A stretch of 53,200 bases of DNA from Lachnospiraceae bacterium (GCA_014804785.1 JAAUZD010000020.1:18488-71687); one strand, 5' to 3'; shown: positions 17,590 to 27,802, numbered from the stretch's first letter. Numbers and translations: made by a program. Notes: generated by a model not told the origin, from the sequence alone.

Positions 17590-17605
17590 AATATAGGAGT
17601 CTTTT

Positions 17606-18370
17606 ATGAATCAGTATTTATCTTCTGTCAGTCTGAAATCACTGGCAAAGGGGCAATTGCTTGGAAAGTATGGAACTGTAGTTGGGATCCTTATCCTTCA
17701 GCTTCTCTGCACTGCCCCGATTAACCTTGCAATCTCTACATTTATCGGCACCAACGGTTTATTTAGCATCATTTTATATAGCATTGCACAATTTTTATTT
17801 GGTTTATTTGCAGGTTATTTTTTTGCCGGTCAAAATTATGTCTATTTGAAAATTGCCTGCAACCAAATGCCCATGGCAAGCGACCTCTTCTACTTTTTCA
17901 GAGAAGATGCTTCAAAGGTCATATATATTCAGGTCATCTTGTCCGGAGTTTCCACCCTTTGCTCGCTGCCGTCCTTGATTGCCGGATACTATGTGAATCT
18001 TTCCATACTGGAACTGGCATCCAGTACGCTTGCAACAGATGAACTTCCTGTAAACGGTCCGCTGTTTTTAACCTATGCCATACTCTATGTAGCAGGCAGT
18101 GCAATCAATATCTATGTGAGGTATATCTTGTTTTCACAGGTATTTTACCTGATGCTGGATTTTCCGGATTATCCAGCACCCCAGTTGCTGAAAATGAGCA
18201 TGCAGTTGATAAAGGGAAGCAGAGCAAGGTGTTTTTATCTCCTTGTATCCTTTGTTCCCCTGCTTCTCCTTGGTGTATTTTCCTGCGGAATCGCATTATT
18301 GTGGATACAGCCTTATATGCAGGCAACTTACGCAAACTTCTATCTGGATTTAATCAAAAAGAAAAAATAA
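17606..18370 (+). CDS. DUF975 family integral membrane protein
   Basis: 254 aa, about five or six membrane spans. The C-terminal pattern (SMQLIKGSRARCFYLLVSFVPLLLLGVFSCGIALLWIQPY...ANFYLDL) is typical of DUF975 proteins. It lies 16 nt after the SprA-like gene and is the last gene before a bidirectional terminator. Function unknown. Confidence 0.8.
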   Translation: MNQYLSSVSLKSLAKGQLLGKYGTVVGILILQLLCTAPINLAISTFIGTNGLFSIILYSIAQFLFGLFAGYFFAGQNYVYLKIACNQMPMASDLFYFFREDASKVIYIQVILSGVSTLCSLPSLIAGYYVNLSILELASSTLATDELPVNGPLFLTYAILYVAGSAINIYVRYILFSQVFYLMLDFPDYPAPQLLKMSMQLIKGSRARCFYLLVSFVPLLLLGVFSCGIALLWIQPYMQATYANFYLDLIKKKK

Positions 18371-18398
18371 CATGTGCCACTAGGTCCACCAAATTTTT

Positions 18399-18432
18399 AA
18401 AGGAGCCGTCATATCAATTTGACGGCTCCTTT
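18399..18432. terminator. Bidirectional terminator between DUF975 gene and prfB
   Basis: 13-bp perfect stem (AAAGGAGCCGTCA/TGACGGCTCCTTT). It contains the final codons of prfB and serves both convergent transcripts; T-rich or A-rich flanks lie on both sides. Confidence 0.85.
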
Positions 18433-19533
18433 ATATTAATCCATTTTAAATATGCATTGACAAAAAGATCGATTGCTCCATCCATAACGGAATCTACATT
18501 TCCGGTCTCAGCGTTTGTTCTATGATCCTTGACCATCGTGTATGGCTGCATGACATAGGAACGAATCTGGTTTCCCCATCCAATGTCTTTAATCTCTCCC
18601 CGGATATCTGAAAGCTTCTCGGCATTGGCTTCCTTTTTTAGCATGTACAGCTTTGCTTTCAGCATCTGCATTGCTTTATCTTTGTTTTGGAACTGGGAAC
18701 GCTCATTCTGGCACTGTACCACGATTCCGGTAGGAAGGTGTGTGATACGGATGGCGGAAGAAGTTTTATTGATATGCTGTCCGCCGGCGCCGCTGCTTCG
18801 ATAAGTATCGATCCGAAGTTCATCTTCATTGATCTCCACATCCACATCCTCTTCAATATCTGGCATGACATCCAGTGATACAAAGGAAGTCTGACGCTTT
18901 CCCTGTGCATTGAAGGGAGAAATACGCACTAGCCTGTGCACACCTTTCTCGGATTTGAGATAGCCATAGGCATTGGTTCCGTTTACCTGAAAGGTAACAG
19001 ACTTGATTCCTGCCTCATCCCCATCCAGATAGTCCAGCACTTCCACAGAAAATCCCTTGCGCTCCGCCCATCTGGTATACATACGATAAAGCATGGAGCA
19101 CCAGTCGCAGCTTTCTGTACCGCCTGCCCCTGCATTCAGCTTCAATATAGCATTATACTCATCATATTCTTCTGAAAGCAGCGTACTGATACGAATTTCC
19201 TCAAAAGTTGCAATAAATTCGTCCAGTTCCTTTCGGATATCGGCAGCAAGATCAGCGTCCTCCTCCTCATATCCCATCTCAATCAGTGTTTCAATATCCT
19301 CATACTGCGTTTCCAATCCTTCCATTGTCTCCACAGTATCTTTTAAGTTTTTCAGTTCCTTCATCTTCTGGTTGGAAATATCCGGATCATCCCAGAAACC
19401 GGGCGCCTCCATTTCCCTTTCCAGCTCTTCAATCTTCTTTGACTTATTTGCTAAGTCAAAGTGAATCCCTCACTTCCGCTAAAGGGCTTTTATAAGTCTG
19501 AAGCTCAGACTTCATCTGATCTAATTCAACCAC
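18414..19533 (-). CDS. prfB: Peptide chain release factor 2, with programmed +1 frameshift
   Basis: RF2 recognises UAA and UGA and triggers peptide release. The gene is read in two frames: codons 1-25 from a GTG at 19533 (preceded by AGAGGTG), then an in-frame TGA at 19458-19456 in the classic CTTTGAC slip site with an upstream AGGG, then +1 into the main frame. The product is about 372 aa. The SPF anticodon-like motif (ISPFNAQGKRQTSF) and the catalytic GGQ (SSGAGGQHINKTSSA) are intact. The frameshift is the standard RF2 autoregulation and not a mutation. It lies downstream of secA in the same direction. Confidence 0.97.
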
Positions 19534-19592
19534 CTAACGTTCACCTCTTTCTCTTTTTAATTATTTTTACCATAGCGCCAGAAAACTTAGAA

Positions 19593-19633
19593 TATCATAA
19601 GCAGCGTTCTTTGCTGCTTTAGATATTCTTCTT
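19593..19633 (-). promoter_or_regulatory. Hairpin between secA and prfB
   Basis: AGAATATC and AAGCAGC pair with GCTGCTT and GATATTCT in a 15-bp interrupted stem. No T-run follows, so it may be an RNA processing or stability element and not a strong terminator. Confidence 0.5.
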
Positions 19634-19640
19634 GTGTTTT

Positions 19641-22205
19641 TCATTTACGACCGCAACATTGTTTGTATTTTTTGCCGCTTCCGCAAGGGCAGGGATCATT
19701 CGGATAAACTTTGGCGTTCTCACGCTTCACCGGTGCTTTTGCCAGTGAATCATCCTTGTTGGTGCCGGTTACTTTGGCAACCTGTTCTCTCTCCACCTTC
19801 TGTTCTACTCTCACATGGAACAGAACCCTGACAGTTTCTTCCCTAATGTTCTGGGTCATCTCATCAAACATCTCGTAACCGCTTAACTTATATTCCACAA
19901 GAGGATCTCTCTGTCCATAGGCCTGGAGACCGACTCCTTGACGAAGCTGATCCATATCGTCGATATGATCCATCCATTTTCTGTCGATTACCTTAAGGAG
20001 AATGACACGCTCCAGTTCACGGATGGCTTCCGGTTCAGGAAATTCTGCTTCCTTCGCTTCGTAGAGTTTTACAGCTTCTTCTTTCAGCTGCTGCTTTAAT
20101 GCATTCTTCTTTGGTGTATTGATTCGTCCCCTGTTTATAGGTCTTAACGGAATGGTCGGAAGAAGCAGTGTATTGAGTTCCTCCAGATTCCAGTCGTCAT
20201 AATCTGTATCATCACCAATTACGATATCCACACTATTCTCTGTAATATCTGTGATCATCTTGTAGATGGCATCACGCATGCTCTCACCATCCAGCACACG
20301 CCGCCTTTCTTCATAAATGATTTCCCTCTGCTCATTCATGACCTGATCATATTCAAGCAGGTTCTTTCTGATTCCATAGTTGTTATTTTCGATTTTCTTT
20401 TGTGCAGACTCAATCGCATTACTTAAGGTCTTATGCTCGATTTCCTGATTCTCAGGGATACCAAGTGCATTGAACATACTGATCAGACGCTCAGAACCAA
20501 ACAGACGCATCAGATCATCTTCCAGAGAAATATAAAACTTGGATACACCCGGATCTCCCTGACGGCCGGAACGACCGCGCAGCTGGTTATCGATACGTCT
20601 GGATTCATGCCTCTCTGTACCGATGATCCTAAGTCCTCCTGCTTCCCTTGCCGCATCATCCAACTTGATATCTGTACCACGGCCTGCCATGTTGGTGGCA
20701 ATGGTAACTGCACCATGGATACCTGCATCAGCAACGATCTCAGCCTCCAACTCGTGGAACTTGGCATTTAAGACTTTATGCGGAATTCCCTGTTTGGCAA
20801 GCAATTTGCTCAGTTCCTCAGATGCCTCAATGGTAATCGTACCCACCAGTACCGGCTGTCCCTTGGCATGGGCTTCCTTTACCGCCTCTACAATGGCGTA
20901 AAGCTTTTCTTTCCTTGTTTTATAAACTGCATCCTGTAAATCTTTTCTTGCAACAGGTCTGTTCGTCGGTATTTCAATTACGTCCATACCGTAGATGTCA
21001 CGGAATTCTCTTTCTTCTGTAAGGGCTGTACCGGTCATACCAGCCTTCTTTTCAAACTTATTAAAGAAATTCTGGAAGGTGATGGTTGCCAGCGTCTTGC
21101 TCTCTCTCTTGACTTTCACATGTTCCTTAGCTTCAATCGCCTGATGAAGACCGTCAGAATAACGGCGTCCCGGCATGATACGCCCCGTGAACTCGTCTAC
21201 GATCAACACCTGATCATCCTTGACCACGTAATCCTGATCTCTGAACATCAGATTGTTGGCACGCAGCGCCAGTATGATATTATGCTGGATTTCAATATTT
21301 TCAGGATCAGCAAGGTTGTCTATCTGGAAGAACTTCTCCACCTTGTCCACACCCTGGGCTGTCAGATTGACCACCTTGTCCTTTTCATTGACAATGAAAT
21401 CGCCGGTCTCTTCTCTTTCCACGCCCATGATGGCATCCATCTTGGATAAATCCTGCATGTCCTCACCGCGCTTCATCTGCTTGGCAAGAATATCACAGAC
21501 CTCATAGAGTTTGGTGGATTTGCCGCTTTGTCCTGATATGATAAGAGGTGTTCTCGCCTCATCGATTAGTACGGAGTCAACCTCATCGATAATTGCATAG
21601 TGCAGCGTGCGCAGAACCAACTGTGCTTTGTAAATGACCATATTGTCTCTCAGGTAATCAAAGCCGAGTTCATTATTGGTCACGTAGGTAATGTCGCAGT
21701 TATAAGCCTCCCGCCGTTCTTCTGGCTTCATGCTGTTGAGCACCACGCCCACAGACAGACCTAAAAATTTGTGAACCTCTCCCATCCACTCGGCATCACG
21801 CTTAGCCAGGTAATCATTGACAGTTACAATGTGAACTCCCTTTCCTTCCAAAGCATTTAGATATGCCGGCAAGGTTGATACCAGGGTCTTACCTTCACCT
21901 GTTTTCATTTCCGCGATACGTCCCTGGTGGAGGATGATACCGCCGATGAGCTGAACCCTGTAGTGTTCCATATTCAGCACCCGTCTGGCTGCCTCACGCA
22001 CCACTGCAAAGGCTTCCGGGAGCAGGTCGTCCAAGGTTTCTCCGACACTCAGGCGCTTCTTGAATTCTTCCGTCTTTCCTGCAAGTTCTGCATCGGATAA
22101 TGCCTGCATGGACGGTCTTAAATCTTCAATCGCCTGCACGGTGCTCTCGATACGCTTTAATTCTCTCTCACTATGTGTTCCAAATACTTTCTGGACTAAG
22201 TTCAT
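19641..22205 (-). CDS. secA: Preprotein translocase ATPase SecA
   Basis: 854 aa. It drives protein export through SecYEG. Visible are the N-terminal SecYEG-binding helix, Walker A MKTGEGKT, the DEVD box ([17 protein letters not shown]), the preprotein cross-linking domain, motif [11 protein letters not shown], and [13 protein letters not shown]. The C-terminal SEC-C zinc site ([13 protein letters not shown]) is intact, as in SecA1 proteins. prfB follows, a common arrangement in Firmicutes. Confidence 0.98.
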   Translation of the reverse strand: MNLVQKVFGTHSERELKRIESTVQAIEDLRPSMQALSDAELAGKTEEFKKRLSVGETLDDLLPEAFAVVREAARRVLNMEHYRVQLIGGIILHQGRIAEMKTGEGKTLVSTLPAYLNALEGKGVHIVTVNDYLAKRDAEWMGEVHKFLGLSVGVVLNSMKPEERREAYNCDITYVTNNELGFDYLRDNMVIYKAQLVLRTLHYAIIDEVDSVLIDEARTPLIISGQSGKSTKLYEVCDILAKQMKRGEDMQDLSKMDAIMGVEREETGDFIVNEKDKVVNLTAQGVDKVEKFFQIDNLADPENIEIQHNIILALRANNLMFRDQDYVVKDDQVLIVDEFTGRIMPGRRYSDGLHQAIEAKEHVKVKRESKTLATITFQNFFNKFEKKAGMTGTALTEEREFRDIYGMDVIEIPTNRPVARKDLQDAVYKTRKEKLYAIVEAVKEAHAKGQPVLVGTITIEASEELSKLLAKQGIPHKVLNAKFHELEAEIVADAGIHGAVTIATNMAGRGTDIKLDDAAREAGGLRIIGTERHESRRIDNQLRGRSGRQGDPGVSKFYISLEDDLMRLFGSERLISMFNALGIPENQEIEHKTLSNAIESAQKKIENNNYGIRKNLLEYDQVMNEQREIIYEERRRVLDGESMRDAIYKMITDITENSVDIVIGDDTDYDDWNLEELNTLLLPTIPLRPINRGRINTPKKNALKQQLKEEAVKLYEAKEAEFPEPEAIRELERVILLKVIDRKWMDHIDDMDQLRQGVGLQAYGQRDPLVEYKLSGYEMFDEMTQNIREETVRVLFHVRVEQKVEREQVAKVTGTNKDDSLAKAPVKRENAKVYPNDPCPCGSGKKYKQCCGRK

Positions 22206-22226
22206 TTTTATACCTCACTATATAAA

Positions 22227-22271
22227 AAACTGCAAATTCTATTGTATCAGATTTGCAGTTTATATTCAACT
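22227..22271 (-). promoter_or_regulatory. secA promoter embedded in a terminator-like hairpin
   Basis: On the minus strand AAACTGCAAAT pairs with ATTTGCAGTTT and is followed by a T-run. Its loop contains the -10 TACAAT, with TTGAAT 17 nt upstream as -35. Upstream transcripts would stop here while secA starts afresh. Confidence 0.6.
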
Positions 22272-22337
22272 ATTCAAATATTATCATTTTGTAAACAATC
22301 GTATATAGGGTACTTTTCATGGGGTAGACAACAGTCC

Positions 22338-22475
22338 GCACAGGGCAGGTAAATATACCAACGTCGTCGCGCTCCCGCTCCATAAAAACGTAGCAGACGC
22401 TAGGCTCGTGAGGAACCTCGCCAAGCGCTGACGTTTTTATAGGGACTCCTTTTGGTATATTTACCTGTCCTGTGC
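22338..22475. repeat. Third intergenic inverted repeat
   Basis: Arms 22338-22361 and 22452-22475 are reverse complements at 23 of 24 positions (the mismatch allows G-U). An inner pair, ATAAAAACGT and ACGTTTTTAT, and a central GAGG/CCTC hairpin extend it to a branched fold of about 138 nt. It fills most of the gene-free gap 22206-22604; nothing else is seen there. Confidence 0.75.
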
Positions 22476-22604
22476 TACGTTACTGGCTAGCCTGTAAAGT
22501 GTAACATATCGCAACCGTGGCTGTAATCAAGCTAAAAGGAATCATCTTATTCGTAGATGTATGAGCTATGATGCACGTATACGGTATCTTTGGAAAAAAG
22601 CTGC

Positions 22605-23066
22605 TCATTTTTCGGATTTAACAGGCCATTCTCCAGTATCGAGATTTTTTACTGCCTCAACACTTTCGTTTCCGGATAAGTAAATACAATAATTTGTGCC
22701 ATCTTCTGCAACTAAATTTATCACTTTTTCTCCATCTTCTTCAGCCGTCTCTGCACTTTGTATCTGTCCCGCACTAATCGTATCCAGCGTACTCAATATA
22801 AAGCGCATCGTTCTATCATTTTCCTCTATGCCAACCGCCTCAGCTATTATGGTTCTGTTGTTTGCATCTACTTTCATTTTTTCCAAATCTTCATCTGCAT
22901 TAACTTCTGTATTATCATTAACATTTTCACCAGAACCTGACTCATCTGAAACTTCATTTGCAGCATCATTCTGACCTGAATCTGATATACTATTCGTATT
23001 TCTGTTGCTACATGCACTCATACTGCAAAGTACACTTAGTGCAAGGACAATAACCCACTTTTTCAT
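22605..23066 (-). CDS. Small lipoprotein of unknown function
   Basis: 153 aa from the ATG at 23066, which has GGAGG 5 nt upstream; a longer reading lacks a site. The signal peptide ends in MSAC (probable lipobox with Met at -3). A Ser/Asn/Asp/Glu-rich linker (about 22-60) leads to a compact C-terminal domain with alternating strands. No family recognised. It stands alone between trpB2 and a long inverted repeat. Confidence 0.75.
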   Translation of the reverse strand: MKKWVIVLALSVLCSMSACSNRNTNSISDSGQNDAANEVSDESGSGENVNDNTEVNADEDLEKMKVDANNRTIIAEAVGIEENDRTMRFILSTLDTISAGQIQSAETAEEDGEKVINLVAEDGTNYCIYLSGNESVEAVKNLDTGEWPVKSEK

Positions 23067-23151
23067 TTTTACCTCCAAACATATCTGCACTTTATTCCCG
23101 CGAGCAACAGACCAAGTGGCTGCTTGCAGACATTTTGCGACTGCCGCGAGG

Positions 23152-23190
23152 GTCAAAGCCCCCGCTGCTTGCGGCGGGGTCTTTGACTTA
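23152..23190. repeat. GC-rich hairpin downstream of trpB2
   Basis: GTCAAAG-CCCCCGC pairs with GCGGCGGGGTCTTTGAC around TGCTT. No T-run follows on either strand, so it is not an obvious terminator. It lies in the gap between trpB2 and the lipoprotein gene. Confidence 0.6.
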
Positions 23191-23254
23191 ACAGGCATAA
23201 AATGATCATATCGTGTCGTCTCTGGCATCAACTTCAACAGGCTGATTACGATAC

Positions 23255-24643
23255 TTATATTTCATTTCCCGGGAACTTGGGAACTCCTGCGAGACCTTTG
23301 GCAAGTTCCTCATCGTTGGGGATGTAGTCGGTCATTTCGCCGTTGTTGTAGCGTTCGTATGCTACCATGTCGAAGTAGCCGGTTCCTGTAAGACCGAAAA
23401 GGATTGTCTTTTCTTCGCCTGTTTCTTTGCATTTAAGCGCTTCGTCAATAGCAACTTTGATTGCGTGGGAGCTTTCGGGGGCGGGGAGGATGCCTTCTAC
23501 TCTTGCAAATTCTTCTGCTGCCTTGAAGACAGAGGTCTGTTCTACGCTGACAGCTTCCATGTATCCGTCCGCATATAACTGTGACAGCACAGAGCTCATG
23601 CCGTGGTAGCGTAGTCCACCTGCGTGGTTCGGGGCGGGTATAAATCCGCTGCCTAAGGTGTACATCTTTGCAAGGGGGCATACTTTACCGGTATCGCAAA
23701 AGTCGTATACGTATTTTCCTCTGGTAAAGCTTGGGCAGGAAGCGGGTTCAACAGCGATAAAGCGGTAATCTGCTTCTCCTCTTAATTTTTCGCCCATAAA
23801 CGGAGAGATCAGACCGCCTAAATTGGAACCGCCGCCTGCACATCCAATAATCACGTCGGGCTTGATTCCATATTTGTCCATGGCTGCCTTGGCTTCTAAT
23901 CCAATCACTGACTGGTGAAGCAGAACCTGTGTCAGCACAGAGCCAAGCACATAGCGGTATCCTTCCTGTGTGGTAGCAGCTTCCACTGCCTCTGAAATCG
24001 CACAGCCAAGGCTTCCTGTGGTTCCGGGGAACTCCTCTAAAATCCTGCGTCCCACTTCGGTGGTGTTTGAGGGAGACGGGGTAACATTTGCCCCGTAGGT
24101 CCGCATCACTTCGCGTCTGAAAGGTTTCTGCTCATAGGAGCATTTTACCATGTATACCTGACAGTCAAGCCCTAAATATGCACATGCCATGGAGAGCGCT
24201 GTGCCCCACTGACCTGCGCCGGTTTCCGTCGTCACGCCCTTAAGCCCCTGCTTCTTGGCATAATATGCCTGGGCTATGGCAGAGTTCAGTTTATGACTGC
24301 CGCTGGTGTTATTTCCTTCAAATTTATAGTAAATCTTTGCAGGCGTCTGCAGCTTTTCCTCAAGACAGTAAGCGCGGACAAGAGGGGAAGGACGGTACAT
24401 CTTGTAAAATTTCCTGATTTCCTCTGGGATTTCAAAATAAGCCGTTGTATCATCCAGTTCTTGTCTGCAAAGCTCGTCGCAGAAAATACCGCGCATTTCC
24501 TCGAAGGTCAGCGGTTTAAGGGTTCCCGGATTTAAAAGGGGCGCCGGTTTATTTTTCATGTCTGCGCGGACATTATACCAGCTGGCTGGCATCTCATTTT
24601 CTTCAAGATAAATTTTGTAAGGAATCTTCTTTTCTTCACTCAT
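23255..24643 (-). CDS. TrpB2-type tryptophan synthase beta chain-like PLP enzyme
   Basis: 462 aa, the longer TrpB2 form. It condenses indole or a related nucleophile with serine (or O-phosphoserine in some TrpB2). The PLP lysine is in SGSHKLNSA (about residue 118), the phosphate-binding loop is GCAGGGSNLGG, and a TrpB2-specific N-terminal extension is present. No trpA or other trp genes are adjacent, so it may act in indole salvage. It is monocistronic. Confidence 0.92.
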   Translation of the reverse strand: MSEEKKIPYKIYLEENEMPASWYNVRADMKNKPAPLLNPGTLKPLTFEEMRGIFCDELCRQELDDTTAYFEIPEEIRKFYKMYRPSPLVRAYCLEEKLQTPAKIYYKFEGNNTSGSHKLNSAIAQAYYAKKQGLKGVTTETGAGQWGTALSMACAYLGLDCQVYMVKCSYEQKPFRREVMRTYGANVTPSPSNTTEVGRRILEEFPGTTGSLGCAISEAVEAATTQEGYRYVLGSVLTQVLLHQSVIGLEAKAAMDKYGIKPDVIIGCAGGGSNLGGLISPFMGEKLRGEADYRFIAVEPASCPSFTRGKYVYDFCDTGKVCPLAKMYTLGSGFIPAPNHAGGLRYHGMSSVLSQLYADGYMEAVSVEQTSVFKAAEEFARVEGILPAPESSHAIKVAIDEALKCKETGEEKTILFGLTGTGYFDMVAYERYNNGEMTDYIPNDEELAKGLAGVPKFPGNEI

Positions 24644-24695
24644 AGCGGTATCTCCATTCTGCGTATATGACGCTGTTTAAATAAACGATTTTTGT

Positions 24696-24735
24696 TACTT
24701 ATAACACATGCCCCTTAGAAAGTCAATGTAATTGC
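24696..24735 (-). promoter_or_regulatory. Promoter of trpB2
   Basis: TTGACT, a 17-nt spacer and TATAAG on the minus strand about 55 nt before the start codon. No T-box or tryptophan attenuator is seen in the leader. Confidence 0.55.
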
Positions 24736-24934
24736 CTTAAAATCAATGACAAACCTGTAACCACTATTATTGTGAAGCGTCGTTCATTTTACCGTTGACA
24801 AGCTGGTATTCACCATGTGAAATGGTGACGAGATCGAGACAAAAATTTATAATTCAGCAAAATAGGAAAGGTATTTTTCGATTTATGTGCTATTCTATAT
24901 ACGTAGCTAAAAACAATAAAAAAGGGTGAAGTTA

Positions 24935-26230
24935 ATGGATTACCGAAAAAGCATACAGGACAGCCTCAATTATATAGAGGACAATTTGAAGACTCCCATC
25001 ACTGCCACGGAGCTTTCTGAGCAGGCAGGTTATTCTCTGTTTCATTATTACAGGCTGTTCCAATCAGCTGTCGGAATATCGGTGATGCAATATGTTCTTC
25101 GGCGCAGGCTTATTCATGCGATTTATGAAATCTATTGCGGGTGCAAAAGGATTGATGTAATCCTGGAATATGGTTTTGATACCTATGCCGGATTTTACAA
25201 AGCCTTTCGGCGCGAATTTGACTGCACTCCCTCCACCTTTATAAAAAAAGGACGAGCTAAACGGCCTTACAAACTGAACTTGTTTAAGGAGGACTATATG
25301 GTATCTCATAAGAAAGTTTTAGATGTTCTCAAGCAATGGAAATTAGAAAATGAATCAATCTCTGATGTATACCACGAGAGCAATGGAGAAAAAAGTAATA
25401 GGGCCTTTTATGTCGGTAAAGATTATGTTCTGAAGTTCTCTAAAAATTTTGATGAAGTCAAAAACGCGATTGCGCTTTGCAATGCAATAAAAGGCACTGG
25501 CTTATGTATATCTTCCCCAATCAAAACAACGGATGGGCGAGCATACGTACAAGACGGCGAACTGTTTTTCTATTTAACCCGGCGAATCTCTGGCACACAA
25601 ATGATTGCCCATGATTTTTATGAAGGAGATTATGTCGCAAAGGCAAGATTTGTTGGTGAAATCATCGGGCAACTGCATCTCATTCTGTGTCAGGCTAAAA
25701 CACCGGTGAATGAGGTTAATCTGTATGAATCCGTAAAGAATTGGGTATTGCCGAAATCAAAAGATATTTTGTCGCTTTCGGAGTCATTTTGCCGAGGCTA
25801 TTTGAATGAATTTGGAAAACTGTATGACAAGCTGCCCAAACAAATCATCCATCGGGATCCGAACCCGTCAAACATTATCGTTTCGCAGGACGAATGGGGA
25901 TTTGCTGACTTTGAACTGTCGGAAAAAAACCTGCGTATTTATGATCCTTGCTATGCGGCTATGGCAATTTTAAGTGAGAGCTTTGATGAAAAAGATCAAT
26001 CCAAGTTGTCAAAGTGGCTGGAAATCTACCGAAATATTCTTTGGGGATATGACAGTGTAGTAAAGCTTACCAAGGAGGAATGTGTTGCACTTCCTTATGT
26101 GGTCATGGCAAATCAGCTAGTCAGTACAGCGTGGTTTTCAGAACAGGACAAATATACGGAGCTTTTTGAGACAAATAAGCGCATGACCCAATGGCTTATC
26201 ACTATTTTTGATGAATTAAAGCTTAATTAG
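24935..26230 (+). CDS. AraC-type DNA-binding domain fused to an aminoglycoside phosphotransferase-like kinase
   Basis: 431 aa. Residues 1-105 are an AraC double HTH (LNYIEDNLKTPITATELSEQAG..., FDTYAGFYKAFRREFDCTPSTF). Residues about 125-430 are an APH/choline kinase-like domain with a lysine-bearing strand (YVLKFSKNFDEV), the catalytic HRDPNPSN loop and the metal-binding DFE. The two parts are in one frame with no break. It may be a sensor-regulator whose ligand domain is the kinase fold, or an active kinase. ATG 24935 follows AAAGGGTG; a GTG 9 nt upstream is less likely. It ends 3 bp from the next gene, convergently. Confidence 0.85.
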   Translation: MDYRKSIQDSLNYIEDNLKTPITATELSEQAGYSLFHYYRLFQSAVGISVMQYVLRRRLIHAIYEIYCGCKRIDVILEYGFDTYAGFYKAFRREFDCTPSTFIKKGRAKRPYKLNLFKEDYMVSHKKVLDVLKQWKLENESISDVYHESNGEKSNRAFYVGKDYVLKFSKNFDEVKNAIALCNAIKGTGLCISSPIKTTDGRAYVQDGELFFYLTRRISGTQMIAHDFYEGDYVAKARFVGEIIGQLHLILCQAKTPVNEVNLYESVKNWVLPKSKDILSLSESFCRGYLNEFGKLYDKLPKQIIHRDPNPSNIIVSQDEWGFADFELSEKNLRIYDPCYAAMAILSESFDEKDQSKLSKWLEIYRNILWGYDSVVKLTKEECVALPYVVMANQLVSTAWFSEQDKYTELFETNKRMTQWLITIFDELKLN

Positions 26231-26233
26231 ATT

Positions 26234-26836
26234 CTAAAACCGCTCTGCTGTTAATTCTTTTCTACATATGATACTCGAAATGACAATAACAGCAATCGAA
26301 TATACAAGCATAAACCATATATCAAAATTTGCCGTAACCGTAACATTAAATAGCTGTAATTCATATGCATACAATGTGCCATTTAATATTGCATGCAGTA
26401 GTACACTCAACCCCAAAAATAATGCTTTTTTCTTTTGATAAGAAAGATAGTCTATCTTTGTTAATTTCATCATTGCCGCAAAAGTAAACATTCGTGAAAC
26501 AATAGAAAAAATAAATACCCTTATATTTGTAAATGTAACGATAATTGTTACTATATCATATAAAGTGTGTAACGAACTTCTGCCTAATCCAAACCAAAAA
26601 GGTATTTTTAACTGCTCATTTTTTGAAATTTGTTTTAGGACAAAATAATATCCACACTCTTCTGATATTCCTTGTATCATCCCAACAATTATACACAAAC
26701 TCAGTGTATGTATCACAAAAAAATCTTTTATAGGTGTGTCTATAATCACCAATAATGCCTGTATTGGTTGTGGCAATAAAAGACCAAACACAACTAAACT
26801 AAGTGCCCCTATAAACAACAGCTTAATTTTTTTCAT
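26234..26836 (-). CDS. YhfC-like intramembrane glutamic peptidase family protein
   Basis: 200 aa with about five or six membrane segments. Motifs resembling the YhfC/CPBP-type intramembrane proteases are visible: GISEECGYYFVLKQ (about 56-69), GLGRSSLHTLYD (about 83-94) and a C-terminal HAILNG (about 148). It may cleave or bind membrane substrates; activity unproven. It follows the esterase remnant, and the leader contains a copy of a 19-bp segment also found before a GNAT gene (28486-28504). Confidence 0.6.
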   Translation of the reverse strand: MKKIKLLFIGALSLVVFGLLLPQPIQALLVIIDTPIKDFFVIHTLSLCIIVGMIQGISEECGYYFVLKQISKNEQLKIPFWFGLGRSSLHTLYDIVTIIVTFTNIRVFIFSIVSRMFTFAAMMKLTKIDYLSYQKKKALFLGLSVLLHAILNGTLYAYELQLFNVTVTANFDIWFMLVYSIAVIVISSIICRKELTAERF

Positions 26837-26859
26837 CTAACACCTCCGTCAAAATCCAA

Positions 26860-26878
26860 TTTGTATCGCTAATAGAAT
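26860..26878. repeat. 19-bp leader repeat, copy 1
   Basis: TTTGTATCGCTAATAGAAT matches 28486-28504 at 18 of 19 positions. Each copy lies about 25 nt upstream of a minus-strand start codon. Confidence 0.6.
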
Positions 26879-26922
26879 TTTACCACTATATATACTTTTT
26901 CATAAATGCAACATTTTCTTCT
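26877..26922. repeat. 46-bp direct repeat, copy 1 (esterase 3' end)
   Basis: Matches 29387-29432 at 45 of 46 positions, same orientation. Here it covers the esterase C-terminus (EENVAFMKKYI, then stop). Confidence 0.85.
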
Positions 26923-27802
26923 AAAATCTGTTTTGTTTCTGGTGTTCCTGTTCCAATAGTAGCAAATGCGTGGAATGTTCCTTTGACCTCTACCAGTTCG
27001 ACATCTACTTTAAATTGCTCACACTTTTCATACAACGCCTTCGCGTCTGCGTAAAGTGTTTCATTATAATCACAAGTGATATATGTTGGGGGGAACCCTC
27101 TAAAATCCCCAAACAATGGAGAAATGTAAGGATTATCAGCCTTGTTATCAGCAACATAAATCTGATTTAGGGGTTTTAAACAACCTTCCTTTACAGTAAA
27201 ATCATCTACTTTATGTTCTGTCCTATCTAAACTTCCTGTGAAATCAACAATAGGACTATGTACCAGAACACAACATACTTTGCCCATTTCTTTCACTTTT
27301 AGCGCAAGAGCAAGACACAAATTAGCACCTGCGCTTTCACCAACCAAAGTTATCTTTGCCTCCGGGTACAATCTTGTGATTTCAAGAAACGCATTATAAC
27401 AATCATTAAATCCCTTGGGAAAAGCACATTCTGGTGCTAACGAATAATTAACCGCTATCACTCTGCAACCAGAATATTTCGCTAACATTGAACTATATCC
27501 TTTTGAAGCCAAAGCGCTTCCAGAAACAAAACCACCACCATGAATGTACAAAATGACATTTTTATCACTTGCCTGTTCATACTCTGAAACTAAAGCCTTT
27601 GTACCGTTCAATTGGATTTTCTTGTATTTTACCCCCTTTTCCTTTGGCATAAATTGATATCCAAAGTTAGAAATCACTCGTACAAATGACCAGTTGACTT
27701 TCCCATATTTTCATCAAAACCCATTCCTTTTGTCATTTGCTGTACTGTACGAATATTCTTTTCCATCTCTGCGCTTTTAGCTTGCCTGATCTGTATTCCC
27801 AT
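26886..27802 (-). pseudogene. Alpha/beta hydrolase (acetyl esterase type), frameshifted near the N-terminus
   Basis: The long part (from GTG 27677) contains HGGGFVSGS (oxyanion hole), the nucleophile GESAGAN and a C-terminal His (GTFHAF), as in hormone-sensitive-lipase-type esterases. The first 42 codons lie in another frame from ATG 27802 (with AGGTG upstream), ending at TGA 27676-27674 exactly where the main frame begins. The N-terminal piece reads naturally into the main one if one frame shift is allowed. It could be a pseudogene, a sequencing error, or two coupled ORFs. The last 12 codons are duplicated at 29387-29432. Confidence 0.6.

Noticed and set aside
19456-19458. In-frame TGA making prfB a pseudogene
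   Set aside because: It is the conserved RF2 programmed frameshift site (CTTTGAC with upstream AGGG).
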